Positions 29,972 to 39,751 of a stretch of 64,000 nt of DNA are shown here, one piece after another. Both the position numbers and the translations under genes were made by a program. Within the stretch, counting starts at the first letter, position 1. Every line of letters begins with the position of its first letter. Source of the stretch: Choristoneura fumiferana. Taxonomy: Eukaryota > Arthropoda > Insecta > Lepidoptera > Tortricidae. The notes under the pieces were generated by a model. It had not been told where the DNA came from and searched no databases. It saw nothing but the letters and a program-made list of their open reading frames with translations. Location of the stretch: contig NC_133494.1 of assembly GCF_025370935.1 (NCBI RefSeq), forward strand, positions 851,818-915,817. The letters run 5' to 3'.

Positions 29972-30293
29972 CCGGGGTGTGGCCTGTATTATGAGCAAAT
30001 AATTAAAACATAGATCATACTCCTCAAACTGAACAACATTAGTTCAGCGACTTTTAAAAATTATTAATTTTTTAATTTTTATTACACGCAATGTAAAGCA
30101 AAATGCTTGATGTTTGTAGCGTGACAAGCGACGACAGTTGTGTTCTAGGTTATTGATTGCAGTATTTAATATGTATGAAAAAAGGAAAATTCAAGGACTC
30201 CATTATTTTTAATTGTCGCTCAACAAATGTTGTTCAGTTTGACGAGGACGATCTATGTTTTAATTTTTTGCTCGTATTACAGGCCACACCCGG
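29972..30293. mobile_element. MITE with CCGGGTGTGGCCTGTA ends and TA target duplication
   Basis: ~100-base inverted ends: CCGGGGTGTGGCCTGTATTA, ACATAGATCATACTCCTCAA, ACTGAACAACATTAGTTCAG against their complement on the right. TA (29970-29971 and 30294-30295) flanks both sides, and removing element plus one TA restores the Helitron reading GGTACGAATATAGTTG. TA duplication and long inverted ends suggest mobilisation by a Tc1/mariner-type transposase, not encoded here. A second copy is at 52396-53826. Confidence 0.85.
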
Positions 30294-30408
30294 TATAGTT
30301 GAAGACCCTAAAAGGACATAGAATAATTTCTATCCCGGAAAATTGTATAATTCCCGCCAGATAGCAGTAAACGAATTCTTCACAGACGGAAGCGTAAGCA
30401 AATGCTAG

Positions 30409-30910
30409 TTATTTTTACATCTTTTCTACTTTTCTAACGTACGGGTGTAAGCGAGACAGAACGATTGTATGTCCTTCGCGGAGCCTTAATTCTATTATAG
30501 TACCTATCTTACTTGTTAATTAAAACAACGCAAACTCAAACGACCTTTCCGTCCCAAATGTGCGTCTCAGAGTCGTAAATTTAAATTAATTATTCACTTT
30601 TACGTTCATATCTTGGCACTAATAACCATATAACAGGTATAATTGCAGTGAAGGGTTAACAGTTAACGGGTGTTATTTCGCGTTAATTAGGTGCAAACGC
30701 GTTGGGGAACGGTTATTGATTGTTTCATACAATTGACAGGCCTGGGAAGTTTGTATGAAAAACTGGGCACAATGCGCGCTGTAGAAGTACGAGTAGATAA
30801 GGTTTGACATTAATATGGATTTGTGGATTGTGACAATTGAACCGACACAATGAAAGTTTGAAAGTATATTATTATTGTTTTAGACTTTCATGATTCTCAC
30901 TTATTTTATA
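30409..30910. other. No gene seen
   Basis: Unique AT-rich sequence between two Helitron blocks; no frame above background. Confidence 0.4.
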
Positions 30911-31114
30911 CTAGCTTTTGCCCGCGGCTCCGCCCACGTAGAATTCGGTTATCGGGAACTGTGCATTTTTTCGGGATAAAAAAGTAGCCTATGTCACTCT
31001 CTGGCCCATAAACTATCTCTATGCCAATAAACACGTTGATCCGTCGCTCCGTTTCTACGTGAAAGACGGACAAACATATACACAAACACACACACTTTCG
31101 CATTTATAATATTA
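30911..31114 (-). mobile_element. Lep1-type Helitron, second member of a tandem
   Basis: On the minus strand the 3' end is GGCGGAGCCGCGGGCAAAAG, CTAG at 30911-30914, next to host A (T on the sense strand). Body phrases CGTAGAAACGGAGCGACGG and GAGTGACATAGGCTACTTTT match 19080-19314. Its 5' part ends at ATTATAAATGCGAAAG and directly abuts the CTAG end of the next Helitron. Confidence 0.85.
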
Positions 31115-31585
31115 CTAGTGTTTACCCGCGGCTTCGCACACGTAAATCATTGGATACAGCAATTGAATTGAAATTACGGGATTTTATTAAATTCTCGTGG
31201 GAAATTTACATCGTGGTTTTCACTGACGTTAAATTAAAACAACCATGCCAAATTTCATGACTCTACACCCATCGGTTGTTATTTCGAGATTTTATCCCTA
31301 TCCCGTAGGAATATCGGGATAAAAAGTAGCCTATAGATTATTTCAGACGTCCAGCTACCTACATCCCAAATTTCATGGCTCTAAGCCCAGCGGTTGTTAT
31401 TAAGAGATTTTATCCCTATCCCGTGGAAATATCGGGATAAAAAGTATCCTATGTTTTAATCCAGGTTATAACCTAACTTTTTGGCAAATTTCATTCAAAT
31501 CCGTCCAGCCGTTTCAGCGTGAAGAAGTAACAAACATACTCACTCACTCACAAACTTTCACATTTATAATATTAGTAGGATTAGT
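31115..31585 (-). mobile_element. Helitron family 2, first member of a tandem
   Basis: Sense strand minus: ACTAATATTATAAATGTGAA, TTACTTCTTCACGCTGAAAC, an inner duplicated block (TCCCGATATTTCCACGGGAT and TCCCGATATTCCTACGGGAT, each with AACAACCG nearby), then GTGTGCGAAGCCGCGGGTAA, ACACTAG at 31115. The hairpin before CTAG is intact. No Rep/helicase. Confidence 0.8.
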
Positions 31586-31611
31586 AGGATATTCACACGT
31601 GATCGGGGCTA

Positions 31612-31756
31612 TATCAAATATAGCTAAGAATCACTGCAAGAAAACTCACTTTTACGTAAAAAAAAAATGCATTTAAATCGATCCATCAGTTTCAGAGCTG
31701 CGATGCCAAATGCATCAAACTTATAACACACCTCATTTTGCGTCGTGTATTAAAAA
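31612..31756 (-). repeat. TTTTTGCGTCGGGGG repeat, copy 2 (diverged)
   Basis: TATAGCTAAGAATCACTGCA, GCATTTAAATCGATCCATCA, AACTTATAACACACCTCATT, TTGCGTCGTGTATT align block by block with 26225-26398. Confidence 0.6.
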
Positions 31757-32039
31757 GTTATATATAAAAGCCCTACGGCCTACATTACAGAATAATAGTT
31801 TGTTTTTAATCAGCTCCATGGCCGTTCTAGCGCCCGCATAGCAACAGCACAGCGAACGCAGCGGGTGCGTTACGCAAACGGCGTGTAACCGCCGGCAGTA
31901 GCCCGCTTTAGTGATACATCGTTAAACACACTACTCTGTTACCCCTACTATAGTACTATTGGGTATTGTTATGTACTATTTCTATTTACACCTGAGGTTT
32001 TTTGAAGTGGAGTGGAATAATCATCATTATCCCACGTTC
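31757..32039. other. No gene seen; GC-rich patch at 31815-31920
   Basis: GCGCCCGCATAGCAACAGCA..GGTGCGTTACGCAAACGG is GC-rich but has no stable frame or recognised repeat. Confidence 0.35.
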
Positions 32040-32345
32040 ACACATGCCATTGAAATGTTTCGGAGGAATATGGACTTGCTAAAATTTGCAGGCTTACTAA
32101 TGTTTCGTCGGAAAACGTTCGGCAACCTGATTAATTTCCCAACTGCTTAATATTTCTGAAACTGTAAATATTTCTGATTTTTTAAAAACTAACCTAATCC
32201 AACCTATAGGGTTCTACACGAAATAAATAAGTACTGAAATATTTACAGGTTTAGACACCACGAAATGAATCAGGTTACCAAACATACTTAGTTGCGAAAT
32301 GAACGGACCAAAATTTGCTACGGTCAAAAATCGCTCGTTTGCCAT
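32040..32345. repeat. Quasi-periodic CGAAAT/TTTGCC repeat island, copy 3
   Basis: TTTCGTCGGAAAACG, ATTAATTTCCCAACTGC, ACACGAAATAAATAAG, CACGAAATGAATCAGG, TTGCGAAATGAACGG and AAATTTGC recur at irregular 15-25 base spacing, as at 1070-1790, 5890-6440 and 63430-63640. CTAACCTAATCCAACCTA sits in the middle, like the CTAACCTAACC phrases of the other islands. Confidence 0.45.
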
Positions 32346-32689
32346 CCAGTATCCAGTAATATATATTTTTTCTAACCAGATTTTACTTTTAAACTTCAAG
32401 CTTATATTTAACTTATTTTTAATTTAAATTTAAAATAGTTTCATCAAATTCTTTTTAATTTAAAAGCTTAACTTTTTTAACAAAAGATTGTTTTTTGTTA
32501 CGTGAGAGCCAGTAGTAGTGGCGGGAGTGCGTAACCTGCGCCGACGCATAGGTGTGGTTAGCCAACCGCCTTGTTGGCGCATGCGTGGCGCAAGCCACGG
32601 CCGACGCGCTGTAACGGCCATAAGGGTCCGGCTAAACGCTCAATCATACTTGCGCAAATTCCAATTTGCACAAGCAAACATGTGCGTTC

Positions 32690-33222
32690 GAGAAAGAGAT
32701 ACTCGTCGAATCCGACTCGGCTGGGCAGCGTTCGGGAAGCTTCGCAGTGTTTTTTCGTCCAAATTACCGCAGTGTTTGAAGTCAAAAGTCTTTGACCAGT
32801 GTGTGTTGCCAGTGATGACATACGGATCTGAGACGTGGGCGCTAACGATGGGCCTCATGAGGAAGCTTAAAGTCACTCCAAGGGCTATGGAGAGGTCTAT
32901 ATGCTCGGGGTTTAGGGGATAGAATTAGAAATTATGATATCCGCAGTAGAACTAAGGTTACCGACGTAGCCCGAAGAATTGCGAAACTGAAGTGGCAGTG
33001 GGCAGGGCACATTGCTCGCAGGACTGATGGCCGATGGGGTCAGGAGGTTCTCGAATGGCGTCCACGGACCGGGAGACGAGATGTCGGTGCCTCCAACAAG
33101 ATGGAGCGACGACCTGGCTAAGATAGCGGGATCGCGTTGGATGCGGAAAGCACAAGACCGATCTGAGTGGCGAGCCTTGGGGGAGGCATGTCCAGCAGTG
33201 GACGTCTTTCGGCTGACATGAT
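32690..33222 (+). mobile_element. RTE-like LINE 3' portion, frameshifted
   Basis: Frame 1 reads RRIRLGWAAFGKLRSVFSSK, LPQCLKSKVFDQCVLPVMTY, GSETWALTMGLMRKLKVTPR, AMERSICSGFRG and stops; a shift brings in RNYDIRSRTKVTDVARRIAK, LKWQWAGHIARRTDGRWGQE, VLEWRPRTGRR, then RSEWRALGEA. This is the segment after the reverse-transcriptase palm in RTE-type LINEs. It has at least one frameshift (near 32915) and a deletion in GRPPTRWSDD, so it is a dead copy. The catalytic YADD region lies upstream of the truncation. The GC-rich start at 32510-32690 is not part of the match. Confidence 0.85.
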
Positions 33223-33334
33223 GAAACGGCAAAGTTAAGACGGCAAAACGGTTTACCACACAAACGTCGTTTGAGCGACATGCAGTTTTTGCAACAATTT
33301 TCGCACAAACCGTTTGCGCATGCAAGAAAGCGTT

Positions 33335-33412
33335 CATACCTGATACGACTCTATTTTTAGGGTCGGTAGGACAGTTTGTACGCTCCGCCGTAGCAGATAT
33401 TAATACAGGAAA
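33335..33412. mobile_element. TACAGTCACCAGCA MITE, right-half fragment
   Basis: CTGATACGACTCTATTTTTA, GGGTCGGTAGGACAG, GTACGCTCCGCCGTAGCAGA, TATTAATACAGG match the right two thirds of 33612-33748, lacking both tips. Confidence 0.6.
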
Positions 33413-33457
33413 TCATTATCTAGAAATAGATAAGTAGTGTCCTAAGATTACACTAAA

Positions 33458-33560
33458 ATACAATACAATACAAGGACTCTTTTTTTGTACACCACAAATA
33501 GTAAACGATACAGAAACACGTATACAGCAAGAAATATTACAAGATGCGTAAGCAATAAGT
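33458..33560 (-). mobile_element. LINE 3' end, ACAATAAAGAGTC family, inverted copy
   Basis: CAATACAATACAAGGACTCT, TTTTTTGTACACCA, TAGTAAACGATACAGA, GCGTAAGCAATAAGTAGGCC is the inverted 3' end seen at 4893-5056, with more divergence. Confidence 0.6.
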
Positions 33561-33611
33561 AGGCCAAAATCTCATTAGTCCACAAGTTTGCTTATCAGAA
33601 AATATTACATG

Positions 33612-33748
33612 TACAGTCACCAGCACTAATATCGGACACATCAAAGTGTGCATAAATATCTGATACGACTCTATTTCGAGGGCCTGTAGGATGTGTCAGA
33701 TATTTTTGCACACTCCACTGTGGCAGATATTAATGCAGGTGACTGTAC
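33612..33748. mobile_element. TACAGTCACCAGCA MITE, complete
   Basis: Left TACAGTCACCAGCACTAATA and right TATTAATGCAGGTGACTGTA are inverted complements with two mismatches. The centre has a second inverted pair (CACATCAAAGTGTGCATAAA / TATTTTTGCACACTCCACTG) and CTGATACGACTCTATTTCGA. 137 bases, non-coding. Also at 49584-49716. Confidence 0.8.
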
Positions 33749-34171
33749 TTATTTGCTTTTGTCAATTAAACAAAAATTACGAAGATATGCGACACATTTT
33801 AGCACGGCGTGATATGACCGACCCCCCACTCCCGAACTTAACTTGTAATGTATCTTGTATCTGTGTATGTGCGGGACAAATCTTGCAAGTTAAATTTGAC
33901 CCACTTCTAGTGGTCGGATTGTCTTGAAATTTGTCATACTTATGTAGATTGCGTGACAATACAATAATCTGGTAGTGACATCCTGGTAGTCCGGTCACCA
34001 TCGTCTCCGCAGGACGGAACTCTTCAACGGTTACAGCATCAACTCGAAATTGGTACGCAAATGTAGTTTGGATGACAATGCAAGTACAGTCAACAAAAAG
34101 TAAAGCCAGCAAAAAAATCTAGTAACTTATTTGTTTGATTGACAAAGGAAGAAACTACTCTATTGGTGTCA
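33749..34171. other. No gene seen
   Basis: Opposite-strand frames (78 codons at 33691-33927; 111 codons at 33777-34112) overlap, with no recognisable domain. Some phrases (TTGTCTTGAAATTTGTCATA, GTGGTCGGATTG) have a repeat-like feel, but no second copy exists in the window. Confidence 0.35.
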
Positions 34172-34183
34172 AGTGTCCTTGAT

Positions 34184-36689
34184 TTTTTTTTTTTTTTTTT
34201 TTCCTTTCTTGTATCCGCAATCAGTCGAAAGACTTTAATCGGATTAGGTGAGGGTGATTCATGACATGCATGGGAATAAGGCCATTGCCGTATTCTCCTT
34301 TTATAACACTTGGCGTCTTTTCAGCCTCACAACGTTGTTATCAATGTCCAGCAGCTGTGCTGCCAAAGGATTAGGGTGCACGGCTAAGCGAGCAGCATGA
34401 GATTGTCTGTATCGTTCAATTTCTTCCGCAACTGTTGACATGCCTAGGTACTCGTGGATCTCCTCGTTTCTCGTGAACCACGGCGCATTTATTATTTCCC
34501 TGAGGATTGTATTCTGTACACGTTGCAAACAGACTATGTTGGTTTTACTGGCCACATTCCAGAGCTGTATTCCATATGTCCAAATTGGTTTTAGAATCGA
34601 TTTATAAATCAGCAATTTGTTGTCAACTGACAGAGCAGAGTTTCGCCGCATAAGCCAGAAAAGGGACTTGAACCGATGATTGATTTCATCTCGCTTGCGT
34701 TTGATGTGAATTTTCCACGTTAGTCGTCTGTCCAAATGGAAACCAAGGTATTTGACGGATTCAGAATGTGGTAGCACATCGGTTCCAAGTTGCACGGGTG
34801 GGCAGTCTCCTCTCCTTAGGCTAAAGGTGATATGGTGGGACTTCTGCGCACTGGCACGAATACGCCACTTCTGGAGCCAATCATAGGTCTTGTTTAGGAG
34901 TCGTTGGAGATTGAAGCTGGCTGAAGCTGGATCTGTATGACTGGCGATATGGGCGATGTCATCAGCATAAGTTGCAGTTGTGATTCCGTCTGAGACAGGA
35001 AGGTCGTATGTGAAAATATTGTACAGAACCGGTCCTAAGACAGAACCTTGGGGGACGCCAGCATGTATCTGGTGAAGTGATGAGCGCGCATCATTCTGTT
35101 TTACCCTGAATGACCTGTCTGACAAGTACGACGCGATGATGAGAAAAAGCGAGTGCGGGAGTTTTTCTTTCACTTTATATAACAGTCCTTTGTGCCAAAC
35201 CTTGTCAAACGCTTGCTGAACATCCAAGAAGACTGCTGAGCAGAACAACTTTCTCTCATACCCCTGTCTCACAGCATTGTACACACGGTGGACCTGTTCG
35301 ACTGTAGAATGCGATTTCCGAAAACCAAATTGGTGGTCTGGGATGATGTTGATTTCATCCATATGTTTCTTAAGTCTGGCCAGAAATATCCTCTCCCATA
35401 CTTTTGATAGAACGGGTGTGAGGCTAATGGGCCGATATGATGCCGTTTCATGAGCAGGTTTTCCTGGCTTATGGATCATTGTAATTTCCGATATCTTCCA
35501 CAGTTGAGGAAAGTAGGATAGCCTAAATATGGCATTAAACAAGCAAGCCAGAAAGGTCACGCATTTCTTCGGAAGCTCTTTTAGAATTCGGGGAGAGATC
35601 AAATCGAAACCCGGCGCCTTCCTGGAATTTAAAAGCTTTATTTCCTTCCATATTTCTTTAGGCGATGTTGGTTTGATCGGCAGGCACAACTGCAAGTCTT
35701 GGTTAAGCGTGCAATCCAGCTCAGTTTCGTCAGAGTTGCTGTCATTTGGTTTAAACACATTTGCTAAGTGATTTGCGAAGGCTTCAGCTTTCTCTGCATC
35801 AGTTTTTGCCCATGAGGATTGATATCGGAGAGGTGGGAAAGATTGTTGCGGTCGATTCAAATATTTGGTTGCCTTCCACAAGGAGTGCTCATCATTTCTA
35901 GTAGGAGACATGTTTTCTAGATTTATTTTCAAGGCGGCATTGGCGGATTCCTTAAGCATAGTTTTCAGCTCTTTTATTGCTTTGTTGAGTCTTTTTTTAT
36001 CCAGCGGATGGCGAGATTGCTGCCAGACTCTTCGTAGACGTCGCTTTTCCTCGACCTTTAATTTCACTTCAAGTGGTAATGCAGGGGTTTTTGCTATTAC
36101 ATTTTGATAGGGTGTGTTACTCCAAGCGGCTACTTGTATTAAATTAGTCACATATCTGCAGGCCTCATCCACATCCTCACGAGACTTCAGTGAAACATTG
36201 AGATTGATGTTGTCCTCAATGTAGGTCCTAAATCCTACCCAGTCAGTTTTGTATGAATACAAAGATTGTGGCTTTTCTCGAGTAAGCGGAGTTGCACTTA
36301 TTGTTAGTATGACAGGAGTATGATCTGAGGAACCATCATAGCTAGATTCGATGCTTGTATATAGATGACAAATATTTTGTGTGATGAAGAAGTCTAAGAG
36401 ATCGGGCAGTTTGTTGGGATCAGCAGGCCAATAGGTTGGGTCGCCTGTGGAGATTGAGTGAAAGTGATTACTCTCCACACATAGTTTCAATTCCCTTCCT
36501 CTAGTCACACTACAACGTGAGCCCCAGAATGAGTGTTTTGCGTTCCAGTCTCCGCCGGCCACAAATCGAGGGCCTAACGTCCTAAAGTAATCTGTAAACA
36601 CGGCTTCAGTTATTTTATGTCTTGGTGGACAATATACGGCAGATAAGACAATCGGACCCGCGCGGTCTTCTAATCGGATCGTGGCAGCC
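34184..36689 (-). mobile_element. Jockey-clade LINE, 5'-truncated, with imperfect target duplication
   Basis: The element runs on the minus strand from 36689 to an A-tail (T-run 34183-34202). AGTGTCCTTGAT at 34172-34183 and AGTGTCCCTTGAT at 36690-36702 flank it and differ by one base, as expected of a target duplication that has aged slightly. The 5' edge falls inside the endonuclease domain, so ORF1, the promoter and the start of ORF2 are lost. The 3' UTR is about 115 bases and contains GTCTTTCGACTGATTGCGGA before the tail. Read-through protein frame: see 34301-36689. Confidence 0.9.
34301..36689 (-). CDS. Jockey-type endonuclease-reverse transcriptase (ORF2), N-terminus missing
   Basis: The product would nick target DNA and copy the element RNA into the nick. 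The frame is open from the truncation at 36689 (LAATIRLEDRAGPIVLSAVY, CPPRHKITEAVFTDYFRTLG) to the stop near 34301, about 795 codons without a stop or frameshift. In numbering from the GTG at 36601 (residue 1): endonuclease motifs GGDWNAKH (16-23) and SDHTPV (92-97); reverse transcriptase RKAPGFD (327-333), SYRPISLTP (388-396), QFGFRKSHS (424-432), FLDVQQAFDKVWH (458-470), AGVPQGSVLGP (514-524), catalytic YADD (545-548), then KYLGFHLDRRLTWKIHI. No RNase H domain is apparent. A full Jockey ORF2 is about 900 residues, so roughly the first 100 are missing, including the first endonuclease catalytic residues; GTG at 36601 is not a real start. Probably not expressed on its own. Confidence 0.93.
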
Positions 36690-36946
36690 AGTGTCCCTTG
36701 ATATTTTATTTAATTTATTCATAGTAAAGATAAGTTAATTTATACTTGGACCACCGATCAACGCGCTTAGTTGCCATCCGTTCTAGCCGGAAGGCTGTGT
36801 TTCGAAACGCCGTTGATTGGTGCCAAATTGGTAGAACGTCTAATGTAATATGTATATGGCTTAAGAAAACACTTATTTAAACAACAATGAGGCTTTAACT
36901 CTACTGATTCAACAAGTGGAGGTATCGAAAGAAGAAATCTGTTTCA

Positions 36947-37215
36947 AAATAAATAAATAAATATCACGGGACAATTCACACCAATTGACCTAGTCCCAAA
37001 GTAAGCTTAGCAAAGCTTGTGTTATGGGTACTAAGCAACGGATAAATATAATTATATACTTAGATAGATACATACTTAAATACATAGTAAACACCCAAGA
37101 CCCGAGAGCAAACATTCGTATTTTTCATACAAATATCTGCCCCGACACGGGAATCGAACCCGGGCCTCAAGCTTCGTAGTCATGTTCTCTAACCACTTAG
37201 GCTCTCTGGTCGTCT
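36947..37215 (-). mobile_element. SINE-B, near full-length
   Basis: Minus strand: GACGACCAGAGAGCCTAAGT (decayed A box), GGGTTCGATTCCCGTG (B box), CGGGGCAGATATTTGTATG, ATAACACAAGCTTTGCTAAG, and an ATTTATTTATTT tail. A further scrap of the head (GCTTCGTAGTCAGGTTCTCT) is repeated at 37216-37236, as if a second truncated copy adjoined it. Pol III-transcribed tRNA-derived SINE; non-coding. Confidence 0.85.
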
Positions 37216-37236
37216 GCTTCGTAGTCAGGTTCTCTA

Positions 37237-37814
37237 AAAATATATAAACATTTTTAAATTTTTGGTTACTTTTCTCACAAGAGCTGAGAACATTACAGTC
37301 AACTAGAGACCAAGAAGAACGACCAAGATTACATACTCGTAATTACGACCTAAATGTTAAGTGAAAAAAAAAACGTAAAATTGAAATTATTTATTTCGCA
37401 GGAACATACACATACAAATATTACACATGTCAGAAGAAATATTACATAGGTACCGTCGTGTTTGTTCTACCTCAATTTGGCATGCGAAATCTTAACCTAA
37501 TTGCAAATTAATAATTTAATTTAAAAACAATACTTCATTAAATTAATTATGCTTCATCAAAATATTCAATTCAAATTCATTAAATTTATTTTGGAGATGA
37601 AAATGACTAACGATTTCGATGAACTTTAGTAAGAACGTACGGGTTTTCTGGGACTAATAAGCGATCCAGCTTGTCAATATCTCTGTGAAAACGCTTGTTT
37701 TTGAGCTTTTATGTCTTTTTCTTGAGGCTAAATGTCACGCGCAATAAGACCGGAAATTTCAATAAATCTGTCACTAACGTGGTGGTTCAGTAGTGTTTTT
37801 TAAGCACAATGATG
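37237..37814. other. No gene seen
   Basis: Unique AT-rich sequence; no frame or repeat recognised. Confidence 0.4.
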
Positions 37815-37960
37815 TCATCATCGTCCCAGCCTATGTACGTCCCACTGCTGGGCAGAGGCCTCCTCTCAGAAGGGGCTTGGGCCGAAATTCCCACGCGGGC
37901 CGAGTGCGGATCGGGAACTTCTCACACACCATTGCTTCGCTGGTTATGCAGGTTTCCTCA
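37815..37960 (-). mobile_element. SINE-A, 3' half
   Basis: CATCATCGTCCCAGCCTATG, TACGTCCCACTGCTGGGCAG, AGGCCTCCTCTCAGA and CCACGCGGGCCGAGTGCGGA: inverted SINE-A 3' half, 5'-truncated, missing AACAAGAG inside. Confidence 0.8.
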
Positions 37961-38149
37961 CATATGACGTACTTTTACTATAAAATTATGGGGCATCGAT
38001 GTATAACAAACCAGTAACATGAACCTGAGATATCCAACCGCATCGGTAAGCCTACGCGGTTACGCAGCCAACCAGCACAGTCGATTTAACTCGCTCAACT
38101 GTGGTTATTATGTTTTATTACTGCTTGCAAAACTATCCAATCCTGCTTA

Positions 38150-38243
38150 ATATTGTAAATGGAAATTTGTACACGCATTTGTGTATTTGTGACTACCTGT
38201 TTCACATTGAAACGACTGGATGGAGTCGCAGGCAACATCTAGT
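38150..38243 (+). mobile_element. Helitron-like fragment with CTAG end
   Basis: ATATTGTAAATGGAAATTTG, CTACCTGTTTCACATTGAAA, CGACTGGATGGAGTCGCAGG, CAACATCTAG then T. Internally deleted relative to 44305-44480. Confidence 0.55.
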
Positions 38244-38399
38244 TCGTAATAAAGTGGCAGAAGGTTAGTTGTGAATAGGTTTTGTTTAAGTATATAACAT
38301 CGTAATTTTATTATTAACTCAGGGACTTTATACATCCCTTGTTATGTTTAAGGCTGTATATTGTTAAGCTTATGGATTTTAAACTTTTATATTTTTTAG

Positions 38400-38975
38400 T
38401 TTAAATTCTAGTCACAGGCTCGCGACGTCGAAGTTCCCAAGACGATCCCATAGAGCTTATGGGAACGGAAGCAATACCATGCCCTCGGTACCGCTCTGCT
38501 TTCAGAGCATGACATGAGTGCGTGTGAGCTAACTTTCGGGGCGGCAGACGTGAACTTGCCTTCGGAATCCAAAAGCTTAATGGTTACTTGACCTGAAATG
38601 TATATTTCAGAACTAAATTATTGTTATTATTATTTTAAAATTTATGACGGTGAAGCATTCTACACTTCCACTGAACGTAGATATAGTTTAGATATAGTTA
38701 GTGTTTAGTATTGTAACTAAGGGACCCCATACATCCCTGTATTTCTTTTATTATTATTTTTTGTATTTTTTTCTTTTATTGTATAATATAGTTTTTAAGT
38801 ATTTATTTGTAATTATATTTTTATGAAAAAATGACTTTCTGCCAAGTTTCTTGCGGCGCATTCTTCTTGGCAATGATGGTCTTTCCGAAAGCGCTGGTAG
38901 TTTAAAAAATGACGTGTAAAAGTGTCCATTGCGGCCTATTTACTGAATAAATCATTTGAATTTGAATTTGAATTT
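38400..38975 (+). mobile_element. LINE 3' end with (TTTGAAT)n tail, copy 1
   Basis: The last 150 bases (GCCAAGTTTCTTGCGGCGCA, TTCTTCTTGGCAATGATGGT, CGCTGGTAGTTTAAAAAATG, CATTGCGGCCTATTTACTGA, AATAAATCATTTGAATTTGA) are nearly identical to 51605-51760. Upstream to about 38400 is GC-richer sequence (CCCATAGAGCTTATGGGAAC) that may be the end of its coding region, but no motif is readable. Confidence 0.7.
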
Positions 38976-39056
38976 AAGTGATGATAATAAAAAGAAACAT
39001 TTAATTCGGAAAACAGGTTTCATATGTTGTTAGTTAGTAACAAAATAAGCTTTTAT

Positions 39057-39328
39057 AAATAAATAAAATATATATCACGGGAAAATTCACACCAATTGAC
39101 CTAGTCCCAAAGTAAGCTTAGCAAAGCTTGTGTTATGGGTACTAAGCAACGGATAAATATAATTATATACTCGTAGACAGATACATACTTAAATACATAT
39201 TAAACACCCAAGACCCGAGAACGAACATTCGTATTTTTCATACAGATATCTGCACCGACACGGAAATCGAACCCGGGACCTCAAGCTTCGTAGTTAGGTT
39301 CTCTAACCACTAGGCCATCTGGTCGTCT
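39057..39328 (-). mobile_element. SINE-B, full-length
   Basis: Minus strand: GACGACCAGATGGCCTAGTG (A box), GGTTCGATTTCC (B box, one change), GTCGGTGCAGATATCTGTATG, ATAACACAAGCTTTGCTAAG, CTAGGTCAATTGGTGTGAAT and an ATTTATTTAT tail. Confidence 0.88.
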
Positions 39329-39394
39329 GGTGGTGTTAGTATATGTTAGTTATATTAGAAAATTAATATAAAAAGTGTCGAACGACAATATTTA

Positions 39395-39575
39395 ACTGAC
39401 CACCTCGACTCGCCTCTAAGCGTCCAGGGACCGCGGAGTCCAACCTATCTGCAATCATCTGCAGGATCTTATTGCCGCTGCCCCGCACCGCTGGATAGAC
39501 GTAGACATTTGCGCATTACTGCATAAAAGTCCTCCACGCCTGCGAATGCACGTAATGTAATGTAAATAAATAAAT
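39395..39575 (+). mobile_element. Probable LINE C-terminal/3' remnant (weak)
   Basis: A decayed frame reads DRGVQPICNHLQDLIAAAPH, RWIDVDICALLHKSPPRLRM and runs into ATGTAATGTAAATAAATAAA, a 3'-end-like tail. GC-rich coding texture followed by an AATAAA tail suggests a truncated retroelement; I do not recognise the protein. Confidence 0.35.
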
Positions 39576-39751
39576 AATTAATTGTGCCATCAGTTTTATT
39601 TACGTTAATCTGACTTCACTACTTGGCGAACAAAGACTAGGATAAAGACTAGTGTCATGTGATTCACTGCCGCATATTTAGCCTAAATTACCCACCCAAC
39701 TTATAAAAGTTCAAACACACATTGTAATTCAAAGTACAATATCTCTATAAT

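Larger units (their letters stand above)
29685..30408 (+). mobile_element. Helitron-like element carrying two MITE insertions
   Basis: Starts TCACTAATATTATAAATGAG after host A (29684) and ends ..GCAAATGCTAG at 30408 before T. Recognisable Helitron body phrases: CTGTCTGTTACTAACCTCTT, GCTGAACCGATTTAGATGTA, AGGACATAGAATAATTTCTA, TCCCGGAAAATTGTATAATT. Two MITEs (29738-29892 and 29972-30293) account for most of its length. Confidence 0.7.

Noticed and set aside
32518..32690. Start of a 134-codon + frame as an independent gene
   Set aside because: Only the part from about 32700 matches the RTE protein; the upstream GC-rich portion has no domain and joins in frame by chance.
36599..36601. GTG as start codon of the Jockey ORF2
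   Set aside because: The frame continues upstream with clear endonuclease residues (VLSAVYCPP) to the truncation at 36689, so this GTG is internal.
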